In this document: piece after piece, positions 43,449 through 52,958 of the stretch
Layout of the letters: each line of letters begins with the position of its first letter
Numbering within the stretch: position 1 is the stretch's first letter
Source: Bradyrhizobium sp. Gha
Lineage (GTDB): Bacteria; Pseudomonadota; Alphaproteobacteria; Rhizobiales; Xanthobacteraceae
Assembly (NCBI RefSeq): GCF_900113735.1
Contig: NZ_FOQM01000015.1
Coordinates: forward strand, 62,001 to 126,000
DNA length: 64,000 bases
Direction of reading: 5' to 3'
Translations under genes and position numbers: made by a program
The notes under the pieces: generated by a model
The model's database searches: none
What the model was told of the DNA's origin: nothing
Seen by the model: the letters and a program-made list of their open reading frames with translations, nothing else

Positions 43449-44180
43449 TCAGAGCATGTAGCCGCCGTCAACAACCAGGTCGACGCCGGTGGTGAAGGCG
43501 CTCTCGTCGCTGCCGAGATAGACCGCCATGTTGGCGATTTCGTCGGCGGTGCCGAGCCGGCCCATCTTCTGCCGGGAGATGAACATCTCCTTGCCCTGCG
43601 GTCCCTGCGCGGCGGCGCGGTCCAGCATCGAGGGGGTCTCGACGGTGCCGGGGCAGATCGAGTTGCAACGGATGCCCTTGGTGATGAAGTCGAGCGCGAC
43701 CGCGCGGGTCAGCAGCGACACCGCAGCTTTCGAGGAGCTGTAGACGTAGCGATTTGCCGGCGGCCGCAGCGCGGCGCAGGACGAGATGTTGACGATGCTG
43801 CCGCCCCCGCCGGCCAGCATATCCGGCAGGAACGCCCTGATGGTCCGGTGCATCGACTTGACGTTGAGGTCGAAGGAAAAATCAAAATCCTCTTCCGAAC
43901 ATTCCAGGATCGTGCCGTGATGCACGAAGCCGGCTGCATTGAGCAGGATGTCGATCCGGCCGGTCCGCTTGGCAAAGGCATTGACGTCGGCGGTGTTGCG
44001 GACGTCGAGTTTGGCGACCTCGGCGATGCCGTCCTTGGTCAGTTCAGCGATGCCTGCTTCGTTGATGTCGGTGGCGATGACGGTTGCGCCTTCACGCGCG
44101 AATGCGAGGGCGCATGCGCGCCCGATGCCTGCCGCTGCGGCCGTGATGACGGCGCGCTTCCCCTTGAGGCGGTTGGCCAT
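43449..44180 (-). CDS. SDR family oxidoreductase (proximal copy)
   Basis: 243 residues from the ATG at 44180, with GGGAG 10 nt upstream (the frame extends to 44204). Motifs are ITAAAAGIGRACALAF near 10-25, NAAGFVHHG, ISSCAALRPPANRYVYSSSKAAVSLL with the Tyr-x3-Lys pair, and CPGTVETPSM. It resembles 2-keto-3-deoxy-L-fuconate/sugar dehydrogenases in layout. A 134-bp gap with a palindromic repeat separates it from the upstream dehydratase gene. Role in sugar-acid oxidation inferred from the operon. Confidence 0.9.
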   Translation of the reverse strand: MANRLKGKRAVITAAAAGIGRACALAFAREGATVIATDINEAGIAELTKDGIAEVAKLDVRNTADVNAFAKRTGRIDILLNAAGFVHHGTILECSEEDFDFSFDLNVKSMHRTIRAFLPDMLAGGGGSIVNISSCAALRPPANRYVYSSSKAAVSLLTRAVALDFITKGIRCNSICPGTVETPSMLDRAAAQGPQGKEMFISRQKMGRLGTADEIANMAVYLGSDESAFTTGVDLVVDGGYML

Positions 44181-44220
44181 GTTTTTGTTCTCCCTATTGT
44201 TCATTCCGGTGCCAACCCCA

Positions 44221-44306
44221 CGTCATTGCGAGGAGCGAAGCGACGAAGCAAATCCAGGATATTCCATGGGGATCAACTGCATTGCTTCGCTTCGCCCGCA
44301 TGACGG
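44221..44306. repeat. Intergenic palindromic repeat of bradyrhizobial type (TCATTGCGAGGAGCGAAGC)
   Basis: The ends form an imperfect inverted repeat: CGTCATTGCGAGGAGCGAAG at 44221-44240 against GCTTCGCCCGCATGACGG at about 44289-44306, with GAAGCAA/TTGCTTC inside. Elements of this kind are dispersed in Bradyrhizobium and relatives. Here it sits between the dehydratase and SDR genes of one operon and would form a long hairpin in the mRNA. Confidence 0.7.
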
Positions 44307-44314
44307 TGTGGCTG

Positions 44315-46144
44315 TCAGTGATTATCCCGGGGCACGCCGAACGCCGAGGCGACGTTCTGGTAGCGCGTGGCGAGTTCCACGCAGGCGCCGGTCTCGTGCT
44401 GGCCGACGGTATCGCGGTAGATCTGCTGCCACGGCGTCTGATTCGGCGGATGCTTGAAGCCGCCGGCGGCCTTGAGCTCGGCGTGGCGCTTCTTCAGCTC
44501 CTCGTCCGAGATCAGGATGTTGGCGCTGCCCTTGTTGAGGTCGATGCGAACCTTGTCACCGGTCCGGAGCACCGCGAGCCCGCCATTGGCGGCGGCTTCC
44601 GGCGAGGCGTTGAGGATCGATGGCGAGCCCGAGGTGCCGGACTGGCGGCCATCGCCGATGCAGGGCAGGGCGAGGATGCCGCGTTTGATCAGCGCGGCCG
44701 GCGGCTGCATGTTCACGACCTCGGCGCCACCAGGGTAGCCGATCGGGCCTGTGCCGCGGATGAACAGCACGCAGTGCTCGTCGATGCCGAGCGCGGGATC
44801 CTCAATCCGTTCATGATAATCCTCCGGCCCCTCGAACACGACCGCGCGTCCTTCGAACGCGTTCAGGTCCTTCGGGTTGCTCAGATAGCGCTCGCGGAAC
44901 TCCTTTGAGATCACGCTGGTCTTCATGATCGCGGAATCGAAAAGATTACCGCGCAGCACCAGGAAGCCGGCATCCTTCACCATCGGCTTGTCGTAGGCCC
45001 AGATCACGTCCTGATCGGGCTTGGGCGCATGCGCGCAGTTCTCGCCGATGCCGCGGCCGTTGACGGTGAGCGCGTCCTCATGGATGCGCTTGTGCTTCAT
45101 GAGTTCGCGGATCACGGTGGGCACGCCGCCGGAGCGATGGAATTCCTCGCCGAGATAGAAGCCGGCCGGCTGGAGGTTGACCAAGAGCGGCACGTCGTGG
45201 CCGAATTTCTGCCAGTCGTCGATCGAGAGCTCGACGCCGATGTGGCGCGCGAGCGCGTTGATGTGGATCGGTGCATTGGTCGAGCCGCCGATCGCCGAAT
45301 TCACCACGATGCAGTTCTCGAACGCCTTGCGGGTCAGGAAATCCGAGGGCTTGAGATCCTCCCAGACCATGTCGACGATGCGCTTGCCGGTCTCGTAGGC
45401 GATCTGGCCGCGCTCGCGATAGGGCGCCGGGATCGCCGCGCAGCCCGGCAGCGAGAACCCGAGCGCTTCCGCGAGCGCGTTCATGGTCGAGGCCGTGCCC
45501 ATGGTGTTGCAATGGCCGACCGAAGGCGCCGAGGACGCCACGATTTCCATGAACTCTTCATAGTCGATCTCGCCGGCGGCGAGCCTTTCGCGCGACTTCC
45601 AGACGATGGTGCCGGAGCCGGTGCGCTCACCCTCATGCCAGCCGTTCAGCATCGGGCCGCCCGACAGCACGATCGCGGGCAGGTTGACGGTCGCCGCCGC
45701 CATCATGCAGGCAGGCGTGGTCTTGTCGCAGCCGGTGGTCAGCACCACGCCGTCGAGCGGATAGCCGTAGAGGACCTCGACCAGGCCGAGATAAGCGAGG
45801 TTGCGGTCGAGCGCCGCGGTCGGGCGCTTGCCGGTCTCCTGGATTGGGTGGGTCGGGAATTCCATCGCAATGCCGCCGGCCTCGCGGATGCCCTCGCGGA
45901 CGCGATGGGCGAGCTCGATATGATGGCGGTTGCAGGGGGAGAGGTCGTTGCCGGTCTGGGCGATGCCGATGATCGGCTTGCCGGACTGCAGCTCGGCGCG
46001 GGTGAGGCCAAAGTTGAGGTAGCGCTCCATATAGAGCGCGGTCATGCCCGGATTATGCGGGTTGTTGAACCAGTCCTGCGAGCGAAGGTGGCGGCGGCCC
46101 CCGTTACCGGCGGACGCATGCCCATTGGTTGGCTTTTTTGTCAT
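44315..46144 (-). CDS. IlvD/Edd family dehydratase (sugar-acid dehydratase)
   Basis: 609 residues from the ATG at 46144, which has a strong GAAGGAG; an ATG at 46159 is less good. Fe-S cluster cysteines lie in LTTGCDKTTPACMMAA and SVGHCNTMGTASTMN, and C-terminal motifs include GDGRQSGTSGSPSILNASPEAA. By sequence style it belongs with pentonate/hexonate dehydratases (arabonate, xylonate, gluconate) rather than the branched-chain amino-acid enzyme. It would convert an aldonic acid to a 2-keto-3-deoxy acid, the substrate of KdgK and Eda encoded in the opposite arm. Confidence 0.92.
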   Translation of the reverse strand: MTKKPTNGHASAGNGGRRHLRSQDWFNNPHNPGMTALYMERYLNFGLTRAELQSGKPIIGIAQTGNDLSPCNRHHIELAHRVREGIREAGGIAMEFPTHPIQETGKRPTAALDRNLAYLGLVEVLYGYPLDGVVLTTGCDKTTPACMMAAATVNLPAIVLSGGPMLNGWHEGERTGSGTIVWKSRERLAAGEIDYEEFMEIVASSAPSVGHCNTMGTASTMNALAEALGFSLPGCAAIPAPYRERGQIAYETGKRIVDMVWEDLKPSDFLTRKAFENCIVVNSAIGGSTNAPIHINALARHIGVELSIDDWQKFGHDVPLLVNLQPAGFYLGEEFHRSGGVPTVIRELMKHKRIHEDALTVNGRGIGENCAHAPKPDQDVIWAYDKPMVKDAGFLVLRGNLFDSAIMKTSVISKEFRERYLSNPKDLNAFEGRAVVFEGPEDYHERIEDPALGIDEHCVLFIRGTGPIGYPGGAEVVNMQPPAALIKRGILALPCIGDGRQSGTSGSPSILNASPEAAANGGLAVLRTGDKVRIDLNKGSANILISDEELKKRHAELKAAGGFKHPPNQTPWQQIYRDTVGQHETGACVELATRYQNVASAFGVPRDNH

Positions 46145-46270
46145 TGGTTTCTCCTTCAATGCAAACGCAGCGGGCGACGTCGGGGGTGTCGATCGGTGCG
46201 ATGCCCGGCAGCGCGAGCATGTAAAGACGGCCCGCCTGCTGGCGAACGTTTCTCATCGTTGCGATACTAC

Positions 46271-47368
46271 TCACGGGTCGTTGGTAACGCTATCATTTTG
46301 TACGGCGGGCGCCCGCTCCGGCGGGCGGGGGCTGACGGCCGACCGCTGCGTCTGCGAACTCTGCCGCTCGATCACGGTAAAGCCGAGATCCAGCACGGGC
46401 TCGTCCGGCCGCCTGCCTTCGATCGCCTCGATCAGCATCGCAGCAGCCGTGCTGCCCATCTCGTAGCGGTTGGTTCGCACGCTGGTCAGCGTCGGCACCG
46501 AGGCGGCCATGAATTCGAGATCGTTGAAGCCGACGATCGCGATCTGATCGGGCACCGCGATCTCACGGCGTCGGCATTCAAAGAGAACGCCGAGCGCAAG
46601 GTCGTCATTGGCGCAGAACACCGAGTCGATGCCGGATTCGCGCGCGAGCAGATCGGCGAACAGCGCGCCCCCGAGCGTGACCGAGGTCGGCGTCGCCGTG
46701 GTCACGATCAGTCTTTGGTCGTAGAGGCCGGCATCCTTCATGGCCACGACGTAGCCATCGAGCCGGCGTTGAACCCGCGGGTCCATGCGCGCCCCAACGA
46801 AGCCGATCTTGCGATGGCCCTGCGCGAACAAATGGGCTATCGCCGCCCGCGCGGCGTCAAAATGCGAAAAGCCGATCATCATGTCGACGGGATCAGGGCC
46901 GATTTCCATGATCTGGATGATCGGGCAGTCGGCCGCCTCGAGCATCGCGCGCGATTCCGTGGTCTGGTCGATGCCTGTGACGATCAGCCCCGCCGGCTTC
47001 TGCGCCAGAAACAGGCGCAACAGCTTCTCCTCCTGGAGAATGCTGTAGCGCGTGTTGGACAATTGGATCGAGTAGCGGCTGCCTTCGGAGGCATCATAGA
47101 TGCCGCGCAGCACGTCCGAGAATACGTTGTTGGTCAGTGATGGAATCAAGACACCGATCACTTCGGTGCGCTGGGAGGCCAGCGCGCGTGCCGCAAGGTT
47201 GGGCACGTAGCCCAGCTCGCGGGCCGCGCTTTCGACCCGCGTCCGTTTGGCGAGCGACAACGCCTCGGGATTGCGGAAGAAGCGGGAGGCTGTAATCGGG
47301 CTGACGCCGGCCAGCTCGGCCACTTCCGCCAACCGAATCTTGCCAGACTTGGTGCGCTTTCGACCCAT
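46271..47368 (-). CDS. LacI family transcriptional regulator of the sugar-acid regulon
   Basis: 365 residues from the ATG at 47368 (MGRKRTKSGKIRLAEVAELAGVSPITASRFFRNP); the ten codons before it are unlikely. The LacI HTH with hinge helix (YVPNLAARALASQRTEVIGVL) is followed by a periplasmic-binding-like effector domain (IDSVFCANDDLALGVLFECRRR). It lies between the divergent arms of the regulon. Candidate operators are at 47411-47424 (before the ABC genes) and 46282-46295 (within its own 3' end, upstream of the dehydratase). The effector is probably the transported sugar or a pathway intermediate. Confidence 0.92.
   Translation of the reverse strand: MGRKRTKSGKIRLAEVAELAGVSPITASRFFRNPEALSLAKRTRVESAARELGYVPNLAARALASQRTEVIGVLIPSLTNNVFSDVLRGIYDASEGSRYSIQLSNTRYSILQEEKLLRLFLAQKPAGLIVTGIDQTTESRAMLEAADCPIIQIMEIGPDPVDMMIGFSHFDAARAAIAHLFAQGHRKIGFVGARMDPRVQRRLDGYVVAMKDAGLYDQRLIVTTATPTSVTLGGALFADLLARESGIDSVFCANDDLALGVLFECRRREIAVPDQIAIVGFNDLEFMAASVPTLTSVRTNRYEMGSTAAAMLIEAIEGRRPDEPVLDLGFTVIERQSSQTQRSAVSPRPPERAPAVQNDSVTNDP
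46282..46295. promoter_or_regulatory. Candidate LacI operator upstream of the dehydratase, inside the lacI 3' end
   Basis: TGGTAACGCTATCA matches the LacI-family pattern TGnTAnCGnTAnCA at every fixed position. It is 137 bp upstream of the dehydratase ATG, overlapping the last codons of the regulator gene. Confidence 0.55.
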
Positions 47369-47410
47369 TTGTTGCTCATAACACAGCCGCTTGCGCAAAC
47401 AAAGGATCGT

Positions 47411-47424
47411 TGACAGCGCTACCA
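47411..47424. promoter_or_regulatory. Candidate LacI operator between lacI and the ABC transporter operon
   Basis: TGACAGCGCTACCA matches TGnTAnCGnTAnCA with one mismatch. It lies 42 bp upstream of the lacI ATG and 149 bp upstream of the ABC ATPase ATG. Confidence 0.5.
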
Positions 47425-47573
47425 GCAGCGACTAACCAAAGACAAATTGCCAAACCCGCACAAACTGCCGACAATGCCACCTGTTAAGAGGGGCTTCGGT
47501 TCGGCGAAGTTCAGAAAAAACAAGACGGTGGCGGCGCGACAGTTGCGCCGTCTAAGTCGGAGGAGGGAGCTAG

Positions 47574-48635
<1,062 letters not shown>

Positions 48636-48683
48636 CGACATAAAAACCGACCAATACAAATATAAAAAACCAGGGAGAGAACG

Positions 48684-49997
48684 ATGAGCGATTTCAACAG
48701 GCGTAGTGTGCTTAAAGCCAGCCTGGGCGGCGCAGCTTTGCTCGCCGGCCCAGGGATCGTCCCCGTCCGGGCTGCGGAGTGGACGAACACGCCGGAGCCG
48801 AATGCCTCCATTCGCGTGCTGCGCTGGAAGCAGTTCATCCAGGCCGAGTTCGACAAATTCGCCGAGCAAACCAAGAAGTTCTCCGAGAAGACCGGCGTCA
48901 AAGTGAAGCTCGAGGCCGAAAGCTGGGAGGACATTCGTCCGAAAGCCGCGGTCGCAGCCAATGTCGGCGCCGGCCCCGATCTCATCATCGGCACGCTCGA
49001 TGATCCCCACAAATTCCCGGAAAAGCTGATCGACGTCACCGACGTCGCCGACTATCTCGGCGCCCAGTATGGCGGCTGGTATCCGGTCGCCCAGAAGTAC
49101 GGCAAGAAGGGCAATGGCTGGATCGCGATTCCGCAAGGCGCCACCGGTGGCTGCCTCAACTACCGCATCAGCCACGTGAAGGCCGCGGGCTTCGAGGAAT
49201 TCCCGAAGGACACCGATGGCTTCCTCAAGCTTTGTCAGGCGCTGAAGAAGAACAACACGCCGGCCGGCTTCGCGCTCGGCCATGCCACGGGCGATGCCAA
49301 CGGCTGGTGCCAGTGGGCGCTGTGGGCGTTCGGCGGCAAGGTCGTCAACGAGAAGAACGAGGTCGTGCTCGATTCTCCGGAGACGATCGCGGCGCTCGAA
49401 TACGTCAAGCAGCTCTATGCGACGTTCATTCCAGGCGTGCTGTCGTGGAACGACTCGAACAACAACAAGGCCTTTCTCAATGGCGAGATCAGCCTCACCC
49501 TGAATGGCATCTCGATCTGGACCGTCGGCAAGACCTCTCCTGATCCAAAGCAACAGGAGATCGCCAAGGACATGAACCACGCGCCGATGCCGGTCGGCCC
49601 CGTGGGCAAGCCGACCGAACAGCAAAACATCCTGGTCTACTACGGCTACAAGCACTCGAAGTATCCGAAAGCCGTCAAGGAATACATCAAGTTCATGATG
49701 GACAAGGAGAACTACGACGCCTGGGAGGTTGCCTCCAACGGCTACGTCTCGCCGCCGCTCCCGGCCTACAATGACAACCCGGTCTGGACCTCCGACCCCA
49801 AGATCACGCCGTACCGCGACTGCCTCAAGCGCTGCCTGGACAACGGCTATGCCGGCGATCTCGGCTACGCCTCGGCCGCCGTCATGGGCGACTTCGTCGT
49901 GGTCGACATGTTCGCGGAAGCCGCCTCCGGCTCGGCCACGCCGCAGGAAGCTGCGAAACGCGCTGCCGAGCGCGCCAAGCGCTACTACCAGGTCTGA
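48684..49997 (+). CDS. Sugar ABC transporter substrate-binding protein (CUT1), probable Tat substrate
   Basis: 437 residues; AGGGAGAG precedes the ATG. The N-terminus MSDFNRRSVLKASLGGAALLAG carries a twin-arginine motif (NRRSVLKA) and a cleavage region near VRAAEW. The SBP family 1 fold includes FAEQTKKFSEKTGVKVKLEAESWEDI, NGWIAIPQGATGGCLNYR and FLNGEISLTLNGISIW. It binds a carbohydrate or sugar acid in the periplasm. A large hairpin (50005-50039) separates it from the permease genes and may keep its mRNA abundant. Confidence 0.92.
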   Translation: MSDFNRRSVLKASLGGAALLAGPGIVPVRAAEWTNTPEPNASIRVLRWKQFIQAEFDKFAEQTKKFSEKTGVKVKLEAESWEDIRPKAAVAANVGAGPDLIIGTLDDPHKFPEKLIDVTDVADYLGAQYGGWYPVAQKYGKKGNGWIAIPQGATGGCLNYRISHVKAAGFEEFPKDTDGFLKLCQALKKNNTPAGFALGHATGDANGWCQWALWAFGGKVVNEKNEVVLDSPETIAALEYVKQLYATFIPGVLSWNDSNNNKAFLNGEISLTLNGISIWTVGKTSPDPKQQEIAKDMNHAPMPVGPVGKPTEQQNILVYYGYKHSKYPKAVKEYIKFMMDKENYDAWEVASNGYVSPPLPAYNDNPVWTSDPKITPYRDCLKRCLDNGYAGDLGYASAAVMGDFVVVDMFAEAASGSATPQEAAKRAAERAKRYYQV

Positions 49998-50004
49998 TCT
50001 GCTA

Positions 50005-50039
50005 CGGCGGCGGCGTTCACTTGCTGGGCGCCGCCGCCG
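50005..50039 (+). terminator. Intercistronic stem-loop between binding-protein and permease genes (attenuator or 3' stabiliser)
   Basis: A perfect 11-bp GC stem CGGCGGCGGCG / CGCCGCCGCCG around a 13-nt loop, with no T-run after it. It begins 8 nt after the binding-protein stop. Such hairpins in ABC operons limit downstream expression or protect the upstream mRNA 3' end. Confidence 0.6.
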
Positions 50040-50061
50040 ACGCCTCTAAGGGGAGTCCGAC

Positions 50062-51009
50062 ATGGCCGTTATCGCCGAGCCCGTGGCCGCGCACGTCAAG
50101 CCCAGGAGTTTGTGGAGCAGGGCGTTCGAAAGCCGGAATTTTCTCGGCGCCATGTTCATGGTGCCGGCGATCGCCATCCTGATCCTGTTTCTGGCTTACC
50201 CGCTGGCGCTCGGATTCTGGCTCGGCATGACCGACACCAAGATCGGCGGCGTCGGCCGTTACATCGGCTTCCAGAACTTCGTCTCGCTGTCCAAGGACAG
50301 CGTGTTCTGGCTGTCGGTTTTCAACACCATTTTCTATACGGTGTTTGCGAGCATCGTGAAGTTCGCGATCGGGCTTTATCTGGCCCTGCTGCTCAACGAG
50401 CGGCTGCCGTTCAAGTCGATGGTCCGCGCCATTGTGCTGTTGCCTTTCGTGGTGCCGACCGTGCTGTCGGCGATCGCGTTCTGGTGGATCTATGACAGCC
50501 AGTTCTCGATCGTCTCCTGGGTGCTGATCAAGGCCGGCCTCCTGAGCCGTTACATCGATTTCCTCGGCGATCCCTGGAATGCCCGCTGGTCGGTCGTGAT
50601 CGCCAATATCTGGCGGGGCGTGCCGTTCGTCGCCATCACGCTTTTGGCGGGATTGCAGACCATCTCGCCCTCGCTCTACGAGGCGGCGAATCTCGACGGC
50701 GCCACGAATTTGCAGCGCTTCCGCCACATCACGCTGCCGATGCTGTCGCCGATCATCGCGGTCGTGATGACGTTCTCGGTGCTGATGACGTTCACCGACT
50801 TCCAGCTGATCTACACCATCACCCGCGGTGGGCCGATCAACGCCACGCATCTGATGGCGACGCTCTCGTTCCAGCGTGCCATCACCGGCGGCAATCTCGG
50901 CGAGGGCGCCGCGATCTCGAACGCGATGATCCCGTTCCTGGTTGCGGCAATCCTGTTGAGCTTCTTCGGACTTCAGCGGTCCCGCTGGCAGCAGGGCGGG
51001 AGGGACTGA
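50062..51009 (+). CDS. Sugar ABC transporter permease (MalF/UgpA type)
   Basis: 315 residues; AAGGGGAG precedes the ATG. Six membrane spans. The cytoplasmic EAA loop is YEAANLDGATNLQRFRHITLPMLSP, which docks to the ATPase. A typical CUT1 first permease, located after the intercistronic hairpin and 2 nt before the second permease. Confidence 0.93.
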   Translation: MAVIAEPVAAHVKPRSLWSRAFESRNFLGAMFMVPAIAILILFLAYPLALGFWLGMTDTKIGGVGRYIGFQNFVSLSKDSVFWLSVFNTIFYTVFASIVKFAIGLYLALLLNERLPFKSMVRAIVLLPFVVPTVLSAIAFWWIYDSQFSIVSWVLIKAGLLSRYIDFLGDPWNARWSVVIANIWRGVPFVAITLLAGLQTISPSLYEAANLDGATNLQRFRHITLPMLSPIIAVVMTFSVLMTFTDFQLIYTITRGGPINATHLMATLSFQRAITGGNLGEGAAISNAMIPFLVAAILLSFFGLQRSRWQQGGRD

Positions 51010-51011
51010 TC

Positions 51012-51887
51012 ATGAGCACCGTAGACGACCAAAGCGTCGGAATGGACTACCTCGAGAGCTTCCCGCGGAAGTTTCTCCGGGTGTATCTCCCGCTCGGCCT
51101 GATCATCTTCTTCCTGCTGTTTCCGTTCTACTGGATGGCGGTGACGACGTTCAAACCTGACGCGGAGATGTACGATTACGAGAAGTACAATCCGTTCCTG
51201 ATCGCCCATCCGACGCTCGAGCACGTCAAGAAGCTGTTCTTCGACACCGACTATCCGCTGTGGATGTGGAACACCGTGATCGTCTCGGTGTCCTCGACCT
51301 TCATCTCGCTGTTCGCCAGCGTCTGTGCGGCCTATGCGATCGAGCGTCTGCGCTACAAGGGCTCGCGCTATGTGGGCCTGGCGATCTTCCTCGGCTATCT
51401 CGTCCCGCCGTCGATCCTGTTCATTCCGCTCGCCGCGATCGTGTTCCAACTCGGCCTGTTCGACGGCAATCTCGCGCTGATCCTGACCTATCCGACCTTC
51501 CTGATTCCGTTCTGCACCTGGCTCCTGATGGGCTATTTCCGCACCATCCCCTACGAGCTCGAGGAATGCGCGCTGATCGACGGGGCGACGCGGCTCCAGA
51601 TCCTGACCAAGATCACGCTGCCGCTGTCGCTGCCTGGGGTGATCTCGGCAGGGATATTCGCCTTCACGTTGTCCTGGAACGAGTTCATCTACGCGCTGAC
51701 CTTCATCTCTTCATCGGAGAACAAGACCATTCCGGTCGGCGCCATCACCGAGCTCGTCAACGGCGACGTCTATCATTGGGGCGCTCTGATGGCGGCGGCC
51801 CTGACCGGCTCGGTCCCCGTAGTTATCCTTTATTCCTTCTTCGTAGAGTACTATGTGTCGGCGATGACCGGCGCCGTGAAGGAATGA
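51012..51887 (+). CDS. Sugar ABC transporter permease (MalG/UgpE type)
   Basis: 291 residues with six spans (about 20-40, 85-105, 120-140, 150-170, 200-220, 255-275). The EAA-type loop is ELEECALIDGATRLQILTKITLPLSLPG. It forms the channel with the upstream permease. It is followed by 75 nt, then the DenD-like gene, in an uninterrupted operon. Confidence 0.93.
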   Translation: MSTVDDQSVGMDYLESFPRKFLRVYLPLGLIIFFLLFPFYWMAVTTFKPDAEMYDYEKYNPFLIAHPTLEHVKKLFFDTDYPLWMWNTVIVSVSSTFISLFASVCAAYAIERLRYKGSRYVGLAIFLGYLVPPSILFIPLAAIVFQLGLFDGNLALILTYPTFLIPFCTWLLMGYFRTIPYELEECALIDGATRLQILTKITLPLSLPGVISAGIFAFTLSWNEFIYALTFISSSENKTIPVGAITELVNGDVYHWGALMAAALTGSVPVVILYSFFVEYYVSAMTGAVKE

Positions 51888-51962
51888 CCAGCGGGGCCTG
51901 CGTGAAAACGCGCCACACGGTTCAAGAGCGGCGCGTTCCTGCCAATAAGAAGGAGTAGGCTC

Positions 51963-52949
51963 TTGCACATTCTGGTTCTGGGCGCAGCCGGCATGGTCGG
52001 CCGCAAATTGTGTGAACGGCTCTTGCGCGACGGCCGGCTCGGCAAGAGCGACATCACCAAATTGACCATGCATGACGTGGTCGAGCCCAGAAAGCCGGAA
52101 AAGGCCGGCTTCCCGGTCGAGACCGTCTCGGGCGATTTCGCTGTCCCGGGTGCTGCCGAAAAGCTGATCGCTGGCCGGCCCGACGTGATCTTCCATCTCG
52201 CCGCCATCGTCTCGGGCGAAGCCGAGCTCGATTTCGACAAGGGCTATCGCATCAACCTCGACGGCACGCGGATGCTGCTCGATGCCATCAGGCTCGTCGG
52301 CGGCGGCTATAAGCCGCGCGTGGTGTTCACGTCCTCGATCGCGGTGTTCGGCGCGCCGTTCCCGGATGCGATCGGCGACGAGTTCTTCCACACGCCGCTC
52401 CTGAGCTACGGCACCCAGAAGGCGATCGGCGAGCTGCTGCTGGCGGATTACTCGCGCCGCGGCTTCCTCGACGGCATCGGCATTCGCCTGCCGACCATCT
52501 GCATCCGGCCGGGCCTGCCCAACAAGGCGGCATCGGGCTTCTTCTCCAACATCCTGCGCGAGCCGCTGGCCGGCAAGGAAGCCGTGCTTCCGGTGTCCGA
52601 GGATGTCCGCCACTGGCACGCCACGCCGCGCTCCGCCGTCGGCTTCCTGCTCCATGCCGGCACGATGGACCTTGCCCAGGTCGGTCCGCGCCGCAATTTG
52701 ACCATGCCCGGCTTCTCGGCGACGGTCGGCGAGCAGATCGCAGCCCTCAGGCGCGTCGCCGGCGACAAGGTCGCCGCGCGCATCAAGCGTGAGCTCGATC
52801 CGTTCATCGTCGGCATCGTTGGCGGCTGGCCGCGGAATTTCGAGGCGAAGCGGGCGCGCGAGCTCGGCTTCACCACCGAAGAGAAGAGCTTCGACGATAT
52901 CATCCGCATCCACATCGAGGACGAGCTCGGCGGCAATTTCGTCGCCTGA
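51963..52949 (+). CDS. denD: NAD-dependent epimerase/dehydratase-family dehydrogenase (DenD-like)
   Basis: 328 residues, starting at TTG (51963) with GAAGGAG 8 nt upstream; there is no ATG in a suitable place. Extended SDR: HILVLGAAGMVGRKLCERLL at the N-terminus, FHLAAIVSGEAELDFDKGYRINLDGT, SSIAVFG, and the catalytic Tyr-x3-Lys in SYGTQKAIGELLL. Closest in style to D-erythronate dehydrogenase (DenD), which oxidises C2 of a four-carbon acid, but the neighbours handle six- or five-carbon keto acids. The exact substrate is therefore uncertain. Gene symbol tentative. Confidence 0.85.
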   Translation: MHILVLGAAGMVGRKLCERLLRDGRLGKSDITKLTMHDVVEPRKPEKAGFPVETVSGDFAVPGAAEKLIAGRPDVIFHLAAIVSGEAELDFDKGYRINLDGTRMLLDAIRLVGGGYKPRVVFTSSIAVFGAPFPDAIGDEFFHTPLLSYGTQKAIGELLLADYSRRGFLDGIGIRLPTICIRPGLPNKAASGFFSNILREPLAGKEAVLPVSEDVRHWHATPRSAVGFLLHAGTMDLAQVGPRRNLTMPGFSATVGEQIAALRRVAGDKVAARIKRELDPFIVGIVGGWPRNFEAKRARELGFTTEEKSFDDIIRIHIEDELGGNFVA

Positions 52950-52958
52950 TCGTTTCAG

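Noticed and set aside
45029..47140. A 703-codon plus-strand frame across the dehydratase and lacI genes
   Set aside because: Antisense shadow of two recognisable genes on the minus strand; no domain or ribosome site.
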